DNA of 64,000 nucleotides, from positions 1 through 64,000 of the forward strand of contig CAZPHN010000008.1 of the NCBI GenBank assembly GCA_964586765.1. The letters run 5' to 3'. The DNA comes from UBA3263 sp964586765. GTDB lineage: Bacteria > Bacteroidota > Bacteroidia > Bacteroidales > Muribaculaceae. The position numbers and the translations under genes were made by a program. The notes beneath the pieces are model-generated. The model searched no databases. It was not told the origin of the DNA and saw nothing but the letters and a program-made list of their open reading frames with translations. Below, one piece after another: positions 26,308-34,908 of the stretch. The stretch's first letter is position 1. The number at the start of each line of letters is the position of its first letter.

Positions 26308-26688
26308 TTACAATTTTTTCGCTAAAATCTTCTCATATCCGGTCATAAAATATGCCCGCGTAAACTCTCCGGGGCGCAAAATAACGCTGCCGAACTGAAC
26401 AAGGTCTACGTCCATCTCCACTATTCCGGACAGTTTCGACTCAGCCGAGCGTCCACACCGGCGTTCAAACTCCTTGCCGAGCGATATCAGCTGCTCGGCA
26501 GAAAGCCCGGTCATAATGCGAACCACCATATTAAGATAATCAGGCGACTTTCCGTTGAGGGCACGCGTCGAATAAACTCCGCTGCTTGCTGACGAGCCGA
26601 ATGTGGAATCAATCCACTCGCCGGCAACCTCCATCATGCGCTCGCGCTCCGGACAGTTCGAGCCGAATGTCAAAATACATTCCGTCAC
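26308..26688 (-). CDS. HPPK (FolK)-like protein with altered active site
   Basis: 126 residues that follow the 6-hydroxymethyl-dihydropterin pyrophosphokinase pattern: LTFGSNCPERERMMEVAGEWI, PDYLNMVVRIMTGLSAEQLISLGKEFERRCGR and VEMDVDLV, then RPGEFTRAYFM. The two metal-binding aspartates (MDVD) are kept. The arginine normally just before (R-x-x-D-x-D) is Ile, and the catalytic His of the HP-x-x-x-x-R-x-F motif is Arg. The family is usually about 160 residues. It may therefore be a non-catalytic or diverged paralogue. The start is a GTG at 26688 that overlaps the Tex stop by four bases, so translation is probably coupled. No other folate genes are nearby. Confidence 0.65.
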   Translation of the reverse strand: MTECILTFGSNCPERERMMEVAGEWIDSTFGSSASSGVYSTRALNGKSPDYLNMVVRIMTGLSAEQLISLGKEFERRCGRSAESKLSGIVEMDVDLVQFGSVILRPGEFTRAYFMTGYEKILAKKL

Positions 26689-28832
26689 CGCTCCGTATGT
26701 GAAACGCCCTTTAATGTGAGTGCAATTCGACCGCGGTCATAATCCACGTCGAGAACTCGTGCGCGAACCGTCTGGTCCATCCTCACTACATCTAACGGAT
26801 TTGTCACAAACGCTTCGCTCAACTGCGAAACATGAATGAGTCCGTTTTCCTTAATTCCAAGGTCAACAAATGCACCGAAAGCTGTAATATTATTAATCTT
26901 ACCGGTTACCTCCATTCCGGGAATCAGACTCCGTATGGATGTAATTTCGGAATCAAACTGAGTCTCCTCAACCTCCCCTCGGGGGTCACGTCCCGGTTTG
27001 GCAAGTTCCTCAACAATCATGCGGAGCGTCGACTCTCCGGTAGACTTGTCAAGATAGTTTGCAATATTTATATCCGATGACTTGAGCTGACTGACAGTTG
27101 TGCGCAAGTCTTTAGCCATCTGCTCTACCAGTTCATACCTCTCAGGGTGAATGGCGGTATTGTCGAGGGGATTTTTCGCTCCGGGAATACGTAGGAATCC
27201 CGCACACTGCTGAAACGCCTTCTCTCCGAGTCGAGGAACATTCAAAAGTTCATTACGCGAACGGAAAGGTCCGTTCTGGTCACGATACTCCACAATATAA
27301 CGTGCAAGAGCCGGACCTATGCCGCTGACATAGCCTAAAAGAGCTCGCGAGGCGGTATTTACGTTTACGCCTACAGAGTTTACGCAACTTTCTACTGTAT
27401 TATCCAGTGCCTGCTGAAGTTTTACTTGGTCAACATCATGCTGATACTGCCCCACCCCTATGCTCTTCGGCTCAATCTTAACAAGTTCAGCCAAGGGGTC
27501 GAGCACACGCCTGCCTATACTTACCGCGCCACGCACTGTGAGGTCCAAATCGGGGAACTCCTCTCGCGCCAGCTCCGATGCAGAGTAAACCGACGCGCCA
27601 TCTTCGCTCACACTAAGAATCTGAACCTTTCGGGGGAAACGCAGATTGCGCAGGAATTTCTCCGTTTCGCGTCCCGCGGTACCGGAACCTACGGCAATCA
27701 CATCGACTCTCAGATTGTCAACCATGGAACAAATCGTATAGGTTGCACCATGAATATCATTAACCGGGGCGTTCGGATAGATAATATCATAAGCAAGGAA
27801 CTGACCCTGCGCGCCAAGACATACAACCTTACATCCTGATTTAAAACCGGGGTCGATGCCCATTACACGCTTGCCGAACATAGGCGGTGACATCAGTCGC
27901 TGCCTGAGATTATCGGCAAACATATCGATAGCTGCTTTATCGGCGCGCTCCTTGGCTATTGCAGATATTTCGGTTTCAATCGACGGTCGGATAAGACGGC
28001 GATACGAATCGCGCACTGACGTCATAACGAGCTCGGCACACTCCTTTGTCGCTCCGGGTTTGACAAAAAAGCGACCCAGACGGTCTATCATCTCATCGTC
28101 GTTAATCGAAATATCAACCTTCAGTATACCCTCTACCTCTCCGCGTCTAACGGCAAGATAGCGGTGTGACGCTACCTGACGCAACGGCTGGGAATAATCA
28201 TAATAGTTGCGATACAAATCGTCGGCAGTATTTTCCGCCTTCTTGTTCAGTTTTGAAACCAGAACGGCTCCTCGCTGATAGCGTGAACGCACAAGATTAC
28301 GTGCCTTCTCGTTCTCGCTCATCCACTCGGAAATAATATCGCAAGCTCCGGCAATAGCCTCATCAATCGTGACCGCTTTGTCCTTACCGACATACTTGCG
28401 TGCGGTAACGGACAAGCCAACTGCATTTTGCGCCATTATGATACGTGCCAGAGGCTCGAGTCCTTTTTCGCGAGCCATCTCAGCGCGCGTCCTTCTTTTG
28501 GGCTTGAACGGCAGATAGATATCCTCAAGTACAGCAGGGTCAAGCGTATGCTCAATTCTATCCGCTAATTCCGACGTCAAGCCTCCTGCCTCCTTAATCT
28601 GCTCTACAACAAATTCACGACGTTTTACATATTCACGCAACGCCTCAAGGCGTAACTGAATTGCACGGACCTGCGTTTCATCAAGGTCTAATGTCTGCTC
28701 CTTTCGATATCTGGCAATGAATGGAACGGTAGCACCATCATCAAGTAGCTTGATTGTGGCGTTAACCTGCTTTCGCTGCAGATTAAGTTCGCCTCCTATA
28801 ATGGACGGAAAGTCAGTTGTGGGTATTCTCAC
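26685..28832 (-). CDS. tex: Tex-family RNA-binding transcription accessory protein
   Basis: Cytoplasmic nucleic-acid binding protein related to Spt6. 715 residues. The N-terminal helical part begins with KQVNATIKLLDDGATVPFIARYRKE; a YqgF-like RNase H fold has GIDPGFKSGCKVV (about 325-337); helix-hairpin-helix repeats show LLGYVSGIGPALARYIVEYR and LLNVPRLGEKAFQQCAGFLRI; the C-terminal S1 domain shows NNITAFGAFVDLGIKENGLIHVSQLS. The start is a GTG at 28832, 11 bases after the metallophosphoesterase stop. Confidence 0.93.
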   Translation of the reverse strand: MRIPTTDFPSIIGGELNLQRKQVNATIKLLDDGATVPFIARYRKEQTLDLDETQVRAIQLRLEALREYVKRREFVVEQIKEAGGLTSELADRIEHTLDPAVLEDIYLPFKPKRRTRAEMAREKGLEPLARIIMAQNAVGLSVTARKYVGKDKAVTIDEAIAGACDIISEWMSENEKARNLVRSRYQRGAVLVSKLNKKAENTADDLYRNYYDYSQPLRQVASHRYLAVRRGEVEGILKVDISINDDEMIDRLGRFFVKPGATKECAELVMTSVRDSYRRLIRPSIETEISAIAKERADKAAIDMFADNLRQRLMSPPMFGKRVMGIDPGFKSGCKVVCLGAQGQFLAYDIIYPNAPVNDIHGATYTICSMVDNLRVDVIAVGSGTAGRETEKFLRNLRFPRKVQILSVSEDGASVYSASELAREEFPDLDLTVRGAVSIGRRVLDPLAELVKIEPKSIGVGQYQHDVDQVKLQQALDNTVESCVNSVGVNVNTASRALLGYVSGIGPALARYIVEYRDQNGPFRSRNELLNVPRLGEKAFQQCAGFLRIPGAKNPLDNTAIHPERYELVEQMAKDLRTTVSQLKSSDINIANYLDKSTGESTLRMIVEELAKPGRDPRGEVEETQFDSEITSIRSLIPGMEVTGKINNITAFGAFVDLGIKENGLIHVSQLSEAFVTNPLDVVRMDQTVRARVLDVDYDRGRIALTLKGVSHTER

Positions 28833-28843
28833 AAGTCAACAAA

Positions 28844-30037
28844 TCATTTGGGTATTAAAGTGAATACTGTTACCTCCGGAGTGGCACCGATACGCATGGG
28901 AATTCCAACGGTTCCTGCTCCTATATTAACATAAAGCGGACGCTTGCCGTCAGGACTGTCATAAAGCCCTCCCCACGTCTTATAGCGCAAAGCCGCCGGA
29001 CTGAGAGAACCAAGAGCAACCTGCATGGCATGTGTATGACCGCTTAAAGTCAAATCTATTTTTAAAGAATCAACCGGTGCGACTTCGCGCTCCCAGTGAA
29101 CCGGATTATGCGATAGAAGTATCTTAACGGCTGAGTCTCCGGGTGTAGAATATGCCAGCGAGAGGTCTCCATATGTCGGGAAAGGTTTCTCGCCCCAGTT
29201 TTCAACTCCGATTACTACTATGGAGTCTCCCGGCTGTTCGCCATATATTACTGCCGAACTATTGGTAAGAAGTTCCCATTTCATTTCAAGCTGGAGGTCC
29301 ATCAGCTGCTCCATGTTCATCTCCTTTTCTTCAGCCGATGCCCAATCTATGTAATCACCATAGTCATGATTACCAAGTATGGAAAATACACCGTCACGTG
29401 TATCCAGACGGCTCAACGGCTTGACAAACGGACGCAATTCATCGGATTGCCGGTTAACGATATCGCCCGTAAAGACCACAAGGTCCGGATTAGTTGAATT
29501 AATCTTATCAACCAGTTTGCTCACAAAAGTAGTGTCCGTGCCGAAGGTTCCAAGGTGTAAGTCAGAAATCTGGACAATACGGTATCCTGAAAAACTCTCA
29601 GGGAGACCCTCAATGGCAATATCGAGTTCCTTAACGCAAATCTGCTTCCTATTTACCATCGCGCCCCACCACATTACAATAAATGCAAGCGCACCAACGA
29701 CAATTCCCGCCTTACTGAGACCTTTTAAACGTTTTCCATGCCATAAAAGCGGCATAGAAGCAAGAATATCGAATATAACGAATATAATCTTGCCAACGTA
29801 AACAGTCAGATAAGCAAACAGCATCCACATGGAAAGCTGCAGCATAACGTCACTCTCTCCTCTCTTGGGTAAACAGAGAAATACAACTATATAAACCAGA
29901 AAAAATGCGCTCTGCCACAGCTGAAATTTTGCGGCTATAAGTCTCCGGCTCCGCTGCCATGCCACAAAAAAGATATAGGCATCAGTAGCAACCTGAAATA
30001 GCAAGCAAAGTAAAATCAACAAACCCGGAAGTCTCAT
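28844..30037 (-). CDS. Membrane-anchored metallophosphoesterase (YaeI/YkuE type)
   Basis: Residues about 1-125 hold four hydrophobic segments; the rest is a calcineurin-like phosphoesterase. The metal ligands are IVQISDLHLGTFG (about 154-166), FTGDIVN, LGNHDYGDY and LSGHTHAMQ. Related enzymes cleave phosphate esters of lipids or nucleotides at the membrane, and some act in lipid A synthesis. It sits between a glycerolipid acyltransferase gene (26 bases upstream) and tex, so a lipid substrate is plausible. Length 397. Confidence 0.85.
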   Translation of the reverse strand: MRLPGLLILLCLLFQVATDAYIFFVAWQRSRRLIAAKFQLWQSAFFLVYIVVFLCLPKRGESDVMLQLSMWMLFAYLTVYVGKIIFVIFDILASMPLLWHGKRLKGLSKAGIVVGALAFIVMWWGAMVNRKQICVKELDIAIEGLPESFSGYRIVQISDLHLGTFGTDTTFVSKLVDKINSTNPDLVVFTGDIVNRQSDELRPFVKPLSRLDTRDGVFSILGNHDYGDYIDWASAEEKEMNMEQLMDLQLEMKWELLTNSSAVIYGEQPGDSIVVIGVENWGEKPFPTYGDLSLAYSTPGDSAVKILLSHNPVHWEREVAPVDSLKIDLTLSGHTHAMQVALGSLSPAALRYKTWGGLYDSPDGKRPLYVNIGAGTVGIPMRIGATPEVTVFTLIPK

Positions 30038-30063
30038 ATACGTTCAGCAATGGGCAACGCGTC

Positions 30064-31218
30064 TCAGTTCTGGAAAAGCTTATTTCTAAGGGGATTGGAA
30101 TACATTGTAAGAATCATCTGACGCATGTATGCAAGTTCATCAGCCGTCACATTCTCAAGTCTGCACTTACCTAACTGAGTTTCCAGCCTATCCTTTACGG
30201 CGTCCACATCAGCGGCAGTATACTGGTCAGCAAATCTGCTTGTACCCTCAAGCATATCGTATGCTACATAGTTTATGGGATACAGTCTGTAATTGGAATG
30301 AATAGCCTTATCAATCAGCTCCGCAACCTTATGGGCGGCTTGCGCGCGGTCAAGGTCCTGAGGCAGTGCGTCAATCTGGGCGTTCAGACATTCGGTCAAT
30401 GTATAATGAATTCGACCCTTGGGACGCATAATTCCCGTCTCCATGGCGCGCAAATCATCCTTAGGTGACTTCTTATGGTCTGGATTGCGGCGTTTCTGCA
30501 CGAATTCCTGTGCTTTCAAATAATCGTTGGGGTCAAATTCATAGCTGATACTTACCGGCATCAGGTTAACCTCCTTCAACCGTTCAAGCGGGGTGCCTTC
30601 GCCACCCAATTCGAGCATCTTAATCAGGGAGTCCTGCGTGCGGTCATTTGAGTCCTTGGCTCTTCCCTCGCGGTGTGCAATCCAAAGGCTCTGTTTCTTA
30701 TCCGTTATACAATAATGGATATATGCGCTCAGATGCTTGGCTGCTTCGAGTGCGCCACGCATACCCGTGTCTCTCTTAACTATAAAGCTCTTGTTCAGAC
30801 GTACAAGTTCATCTATCCAAGGCATAATCAGCAGGTTATTCCCAATGGCTACCTCACTGGTGGGCAATCCGTTGCGTACCAGACATAAATTCAGGAAAGA
30901 AGCATCAAGAACAATGTCACGATGGTTTGAAATCAATGTATATGCTGTTCCTGCATGATAATTGTCAATTCCATCGCATGTCAGACCGTCAGTCGACCTC
31001 GCAACTAATTTCTCAAGGATAGGACACATTACATTCAACTGGAATGACTCCTGAGAATCAACCAATTTAAGGCGTTCGGCAAAAGAAGCGAAATCAAGTT
31101 CGGGAAATACCCAAGTAACTGCATTCGCGAATTCCGGTTGTTCCACCAAGTTTAATATATGAGAGCGAAAATCGCTGTCATCAAACGGTGCAATGTCGCT
31201 GAAATCTTCTTTGTTCAT
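30064..31218 (-). CDS. PlsB/PlsC-like glycerolipid acyltransferase
   Basis: 384 residues with the acyltransferase His-x4-Asp motif in LISNHRDIVLDASFL (about 112-126), a phosphate-site block WIAHREGRAKDSND (about 203-216) and VNLMPVSISYEFDPND. The long flanking helical regions resemble the Bacteroidetes group annotated as 1-acyl-glycerol-3-phosphate acyltransferase and related to PlsB. No membrane span is obvious. It is the first gene of the operon that runs to truA. Whether it uses glycerol-3-phosphate, lysophosphatidate or another acceptor is not clear. Confidence 0.8.
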   Translation of the reverse strand: MNKEDFSDIAPFDDSDFRSHILNLVEQPEFANAVTWVFPELDFASFAERLKLVDSQESFQLNVMCPILEKLVARSTDGLTCDGIDNYHAGTAYTLISNHRDIVLDASFLNLCLVRNGLPTSEVAIGNNLLIMPWIDELVRLNKSFIVKRDTGMRGALEAAKHLSAYIHYCITDKKQSLWIAHREGRAKDSNDRTQDSLIKMLELGGEGTPLERLKEVNLMPVSISYEFDPNDYLKAQEFVQKRRNPDHKKSPKDDLRAMETGIMRPKGRIHYTLTECLNAQIDALPQDLDRAQAAHKVAELIDKAIHSNYRLYPINYVAYDMLEGTSRFADQYTAADVDAVKDRLETQLGKCRLENVTADELAYMRQMILTMYSNPLRNKLFQN

Positions 31219-31275
31219 ATATACTTCCGACGTCTTTCAACGTCAAATTTATTTGGTCTCTGCAAAAATTACACG

Positions 31276-31306
31276 CAAAGTTAACAAAAAAATCCGAAAT
31301 GTCAAG
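31276..31306 (-). promoter_or_regulatory. Promoter of the acyltransferase-to-truA operon
   Basis: TAACTTTG on the minus strand (31276-31283) with CTTG 19 bases upstream (31303-31306). It leaves a leader of about 50 bases before the ATG at 31218. The 113-base gap between this gene and ccsA (31219-31332) holds nothing else I can support. Confidence 0.6.
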
Positions 31307-31332
31307 CAATAACACAGGATTGCAACCTTTTT

Positions 31333-33087
31333 TTATCTGTAAGCGTGGAGAGACGGAAGATAATTTACCCCTGCGTATGTCATTACAATCGCACCGAACG
31401 CCAAAATTAAATAAACCGAAAGCAAACGCGGACGCGATTTAAGTCCAACGGACGGATGAAGCGGTATGGCATACAATAGCATAGTGACGAGAGCCCACGT
31501 CTCCTTCGGGTCCCATGCCCAGTAGCGACCCCACGACACATTTGCCCACATTGCGCCGACAATTATACCCAAGCCAAGCATATAAACACCCACGGGAAGC
31601 AGCCGTAAAGCTATCCTCAGATACTGCTCCCGGAAAAGACCCGCCACCGCCAAAGGCAACGTCATTCCAAGCAGCGCATATGAAACCATAACCATCGAAA
31701 CATGAACCGATAGCCACGGAGAGGATAGAACCGGCATTAAAGGTGTCATTACAGGATTTTTTACAGCCAACCATGACAATAAAGCCGCAAAACCTGCCAT
31801 TAGAAGTCCTAATGAGCCCCCAAACGCACTCTTTCGCGACAAAATCCATGCACACCCGCATAGACAAACCGACGTAAAGAACATAATCTCACCGGTTCCC
31901 GCTATCGGGAAATAGCCTCTTATATACCAGTTCCAGACAAAAATCAGCAATCCGATTATGAAAAGCGTACCGGCAATAAATCTTGCCTTACCTGTTACCA
32001 ATCCAATAATTGCAGCAGCAAGCGCAATCATGAAGAACCATTTTACAGGCTGAATTGCCACATATACTACCTCCGCTCGGATAGACCTCTCGGAGCGTAA
32101 TGCCGACTCCGGGGCAGGCGAAAACAGCTCACCGCGCCACAATTCTGAAAGAAGTGCGACCTTTTCATCAATTCGAAGATATTCCGCATCATTCTTTCCT
32201 TCGCCTCCCTCATACTTTAATTGAGGCAGGTACTCCCCTTTGTCATTATAAAGCGACCGAACCGAAACATATCCCTCCTTAGTTTTTAGAAACGGAGCCT
32301 CACTCCACTCCTGAGGGTGCTCCATCAGCGAGATTACAAAATCCGTCGGGTTCATGCCGGCAACCTTCTGTTGACCGGTCAGTTTGAAAGTCAACTCGGA
32401 AGCAACAGTGGCAAAAGGCACAATCCGTCCGTGGAATTCAACTTGACGCTCCGCCGGCTCTTCCGCAAAACAAGCGGAGGAAATCGAAATTGCCAAAAGA
32501 GCCAACGTTTTCCGTCTGAATGCCATTGGAAGCCCGGCAATGGCAAACATCAAAAAGCCGAGATATGTCAATGCCGTCCCCCATGGGTCATGTGTCAATG
32601 TAAGAATTGAGCCTCCGGTTCCGTCAAATGACTGCTGGTAGATACGCCAACCTCCCTTCCGACCGATTTTATTCATCGATATTTCAGTCGAACGGTCATC
32701 AATCATGATTTTTGAGTGAAAATCACGCGGAAAACTCATTCCGGGATAATATTCCGTCTGAAATTCTTCCAAAGTGAGCGAAAATGGCAATTTTTTTAAG
32801 TTTCCGTCAGAATCCATAAAGTCATTTACGGTTACTCCCGGCAGAAGGTGAACCGATCCCCTCACGGACGTTGTAGCGGTAAGCATACCACCGGCAATCA
32901 TCAGAAGAAATGAAAAGTGAAGAAACCTACGCGCGCGCACGCGAACAATAATATATATGAGCATGATGGCAATCATACCCCCGAAGGCAAACCACCACCA
33001 TGTCCCGTAAACTTCCGGCGGCATAAACGAGGTGGCACCTATAAAAAGTGCCACTGATACCGCCGAAATCAATTTAATATTCCGCAT
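31333..33087 (-). CDS. ResB-CcsA fusion cytochrome c biogenesis protein
   Basis: System II haem-lyase in one chain of about 584 residues. The N-terminal ResB-like part has membrane spans and a periplasmic domain (DFMDSDGNLKKLPFSLTL to about residue 190). The C-terminal CcsA part has the haem-handling tryptophan-rich motif WGRYWAWDPKETWAL and histidines such as SVHVSMVMVSY that fit the external haem ligands. It attaches haem to CxxCH proteins in the periplasm. The start at 33087 (MRNIKLIS) overlaps the upstream gene by 14 bases; the longer reading from 33132 is less likely. The same operon encodes two CxxCH lipoproteins, which are obvious clients. Confidence 0.88.
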   Translation of the reverse strand: MRNIKLISAVSVALFIGATSFMPPEVYGTWWWFAFGGMIAIMLIYIIVRVRARRFLHFSFLLMIAGGMLTATTSVRGSVHLLPGVTVNDFMDSDGNLKKLPFSLTLEEFQTEYYPGMSFPRDFHSKIMIDDRSTEISMNKIGRKGGWRIYQQSFDGTGGSILTLTHDPWGTALTYLGFLMFAIAGLPMAFRRKTLALLAISISSACFAEEPAERQVEFHGRIVPFATVASELTFKLTGQQKVAGMNPTDFVISLMEHPQEWSEAPFLKTKEGYVSVRSLYNDKGEYLPQLKYEGGEGKNDAEYLRIDEKVALLSELWRGELFSPAPESALRSERSIRAEVVYVAIQPVKWFFMIALAAAIIGLVTGKARFIAGTLFIIGLLIFVWNWYIRGYFPIAGTGEIMFFTSVCLCGCAWILSRKSAFGGSLGLLMAGFAALLSWLAVKNPVMTPLMPVLSSPWLSVHVSMVMVSYALLGMTLPLAVAGLFREQYLRIALRLLPVGVYMLGLGIIVGAMWANVSWGRYWAWDPKETWALVTMLLYAIPLHPSVGLKSRPRLLSVYLILAFGAIVMTYAGVNYLPSLHAYR

Positions 33088-34216
33088 ATTCCGGATTAGA
33101 GCGGCGACGAATGGCGATACACTCCGTCTCAATCAACCATGCCGGACGACAAACGGGCGCAAGCATAATAACACGGGGAACCGCCGGCAGAAGTTCATTG
33201 AACATTTCATTGACTACCTCATAATCGGCAATATCGCGAAGATATACCAACAGATGAGCTATATCGTGCTTATCGCATCCTGCTTCATCAAGAAGAACCT
33301 CGATATTTTCAATCATCCGGACAGTCTGGCGCGCCACATCTCCCGGATGAACGACCTCACCCTTATTGTTGATGCTGGCTGTACCGGAAACATATACGTG
33401 ACGGCGGTCATAATAATCTACTGCTGTGGCGCGCTCGAAAGCCACACCATATTCAATCGTAGGATTCAGATGACTCGCGCCCTTGATATATGTCATCTGC
33501 CCGGGGCGCAAAGTCATGTCTGCTATCGCATTAAACGCCACAAGCTGTCTGCCCGCGGGAGACCCTCCGATACCGGTTGAAGCTATAAAATGCTCTTTCA
33601 GACCCTCGGAGGCAAATACTTCATTTCTGCCCTTCACAACTCCGGCATAATTGCGGTCAACATCATGGACCATAAACCAAGTACGCATACAGTTGTCGGC
33701 AAGGGAGCCGCCGCGCGCGCGTAAAGCTGAAGCAAAGCGGCTAAGATAGTCAATCGTTTCAAGTCGGGAGTCGCTCCCTTCAACAGGAAGGTCACCTTGA
33801 ATAATACGTCCGCGGGAATCTTCCCAGATTCCGTCAGGAGCCTGATGGAAATCCGCATCCTGCTCCATCACAACCCAAAGGGAAAGTTTGGAGCCATTAA
33901 GCGGCGGTTGCTGAATGACAGAGACTGCACAATCCTCCTTTTCGGGCAATAACTGTGCCTGATTTGCCACATCACTCAAAAAATACCGTTTGAAAACAGA
34001 CTTCATTCCGAAGTATTCTTCAAGGTGACGCTCTGCCTCAAGAACCGCTTCGAGCTGATTGGCAAACATAAGTCCCGCCGCAGGCGAAATGATGCAATGA
34101 GCCTCACAGCGACCCTCGTCAAAAAGTGCGGTCTGCGCTTCCGCACCGCTATATGTGAATGTCTTATACTTGATTCGATTTTCCATCATTATAAAAAACG
34201 ATTTACTAAGGACCAT
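33074..34216 (-). CDS. Two-domain RidA/YjgF-like protein (chorismatase-like architecture)
   Basis: 380 residues with two regions of RidA-like fold. The C-terminal one (about 255-370) is clear: HVYVSGTASINNKGEVVHPGDVARQTVRMIENIEVLLDEAGC, then PRVIMLAPVCRPAWLIETECIA, where the arginine and glutamate occupy the RidA active-site positions. The N-terminal half (about 15-150) is a diverged copy. Tandem YjgF folds of this size occur in chorismatases (FkbO/Hyg5) and in uncharacterised Bacteroidetes proteins beside cytochrome c assembly genes. The ATG at 34216 overlaps the stop of the haem lipoprotein by one base; internal ATGs at 34189 and 34186 are alternatives. No signal peptide is seen. Its role in this operon is unknown. 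Confidence 0.7.
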   Translation of the reverse strand: MVLSKSFFIMMENRIKYKTFTYSGAEAQTALFDEGRCEAHCIISPAAGLMFANQLEAVLEAERHLEEYFGMKSVFKRYFLSDVANQAQLLPEKEDCAVSVIQQPPLNGSKLSLWVVMEQDADFHQAPDGIWEDSRGRIIQGDLPVEGSDSRLETIDYLSRFASALRARGGSLADNCMRTWFMVHDVDRNYAGVVKGRNEVFASEGLKEHFIASTGIGGSPAGRQLVAFNAIADMTLRPGQMTYIKGASHLNPTIEYGVAFERATAVDYYDRRHVYVSGTASINNKGEVVHPGDVARQTVRMIENIEVLLDEAGCDKHDIAHLLVYLRDIADYEVVNEMFNELLPAVPRVIMLAPVCRPAWLIETECIAIRRRSNPEYAEY

Positions 34217-34902
34217 TATTGCGCTTTTATCCAGTTTTTTATTAAATCTAACTTTTCAGGCATAGTTATTTCAACGGAATGGTCATATTTCCAGTCTGCT
34301 GACTCGTTTCCTGACAATATATTATATAAAACACTCTTTTCCGGATTTCCGGGCATAACGCGCATTTCCTGCGGCTCTTTGACCGAAATTACGCCTATCA
34401 GCTCGGAAAAAGCCCGTCCCTCCGTGAGATTAAGCGATGCAGCGGAAAAACTTGCGCCACCATGACAGTTTATGCAGGTTGTATTGAAAATTTCACGCTG
34501 AATTGCGTTTTCGGGCGACAAATCTTCGCCATCTGAAACAATATTCAGCGACTCGCTCCCCTTTACGTCAACAGATTTAAACACCGCAACCCGACGACGC
34601 AGGCGGTCAACAACACATAACTCTACCGATTGCGTTTCCGACGGAATACCGGAAAGCTCTATTTCACAATTGCCTGCGTCGTCAAGTTCGATATTTTTAC
34701 TTATAAGTGCATACTCGCTGCCTGCTGTAAAACCCGCCACAGCGAGAGAATAACCTGCAAACCATCTGTCAGCCCCGCGCGCACCGCTCACCCGGACGGT
34801 AGCGGTCTGTCCGGCACTACCCTCGGTGACATAATTGTCGTAAATACGACCCTCGTCACATCCGGTCAGAGCCAAAGCCAAAATAAAAAACCACTTCTTC
34901 AT
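34216..34902 (-). CDS. Mono-haem cytochrome c lipoprotein
   Basis: 228 residues. Signal peptide with lipobox LTGC (Cys15), so it is lipid-anchored in the envelope. Residues about 25-125 form a beta-rich domain of unknown type. One haem-binding site CINCH lies at 143-147, followed by VMPGNPEKSVLYNIL and SVEITMPEKLDLIKNWI. The VMP and TMP methionines are candidates for the distal axial ligand, as in PSCyt1-like domains. It sits between the porin and the RidA-like gene. It probably passes electrons to or from the two-haem lipoprotein encoded two genes upstream. Confidence 0.82.
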   Translation of the reverse strand: MKKWFFILALALTGCDEGRIYDNYVTEGSAGQTATVRVSGARGADRWFAGYSLAVAGFTAGSEYALISKNIELDDAGNCEIELSGIPSETQSVELCVVDRLRRRVAVFKSVDVKGSESLNIVSDGEDLSPENAIQREIFNTTCINCHGGASFSAASLNLTEGRAFSELIGVISVKEPQEMRVMPGNPEKSVLYNILSGNESADWKYDHSVEITMPEKLDLIKNWIKAQ

Positions 34903-34908
34903 CTTTGC

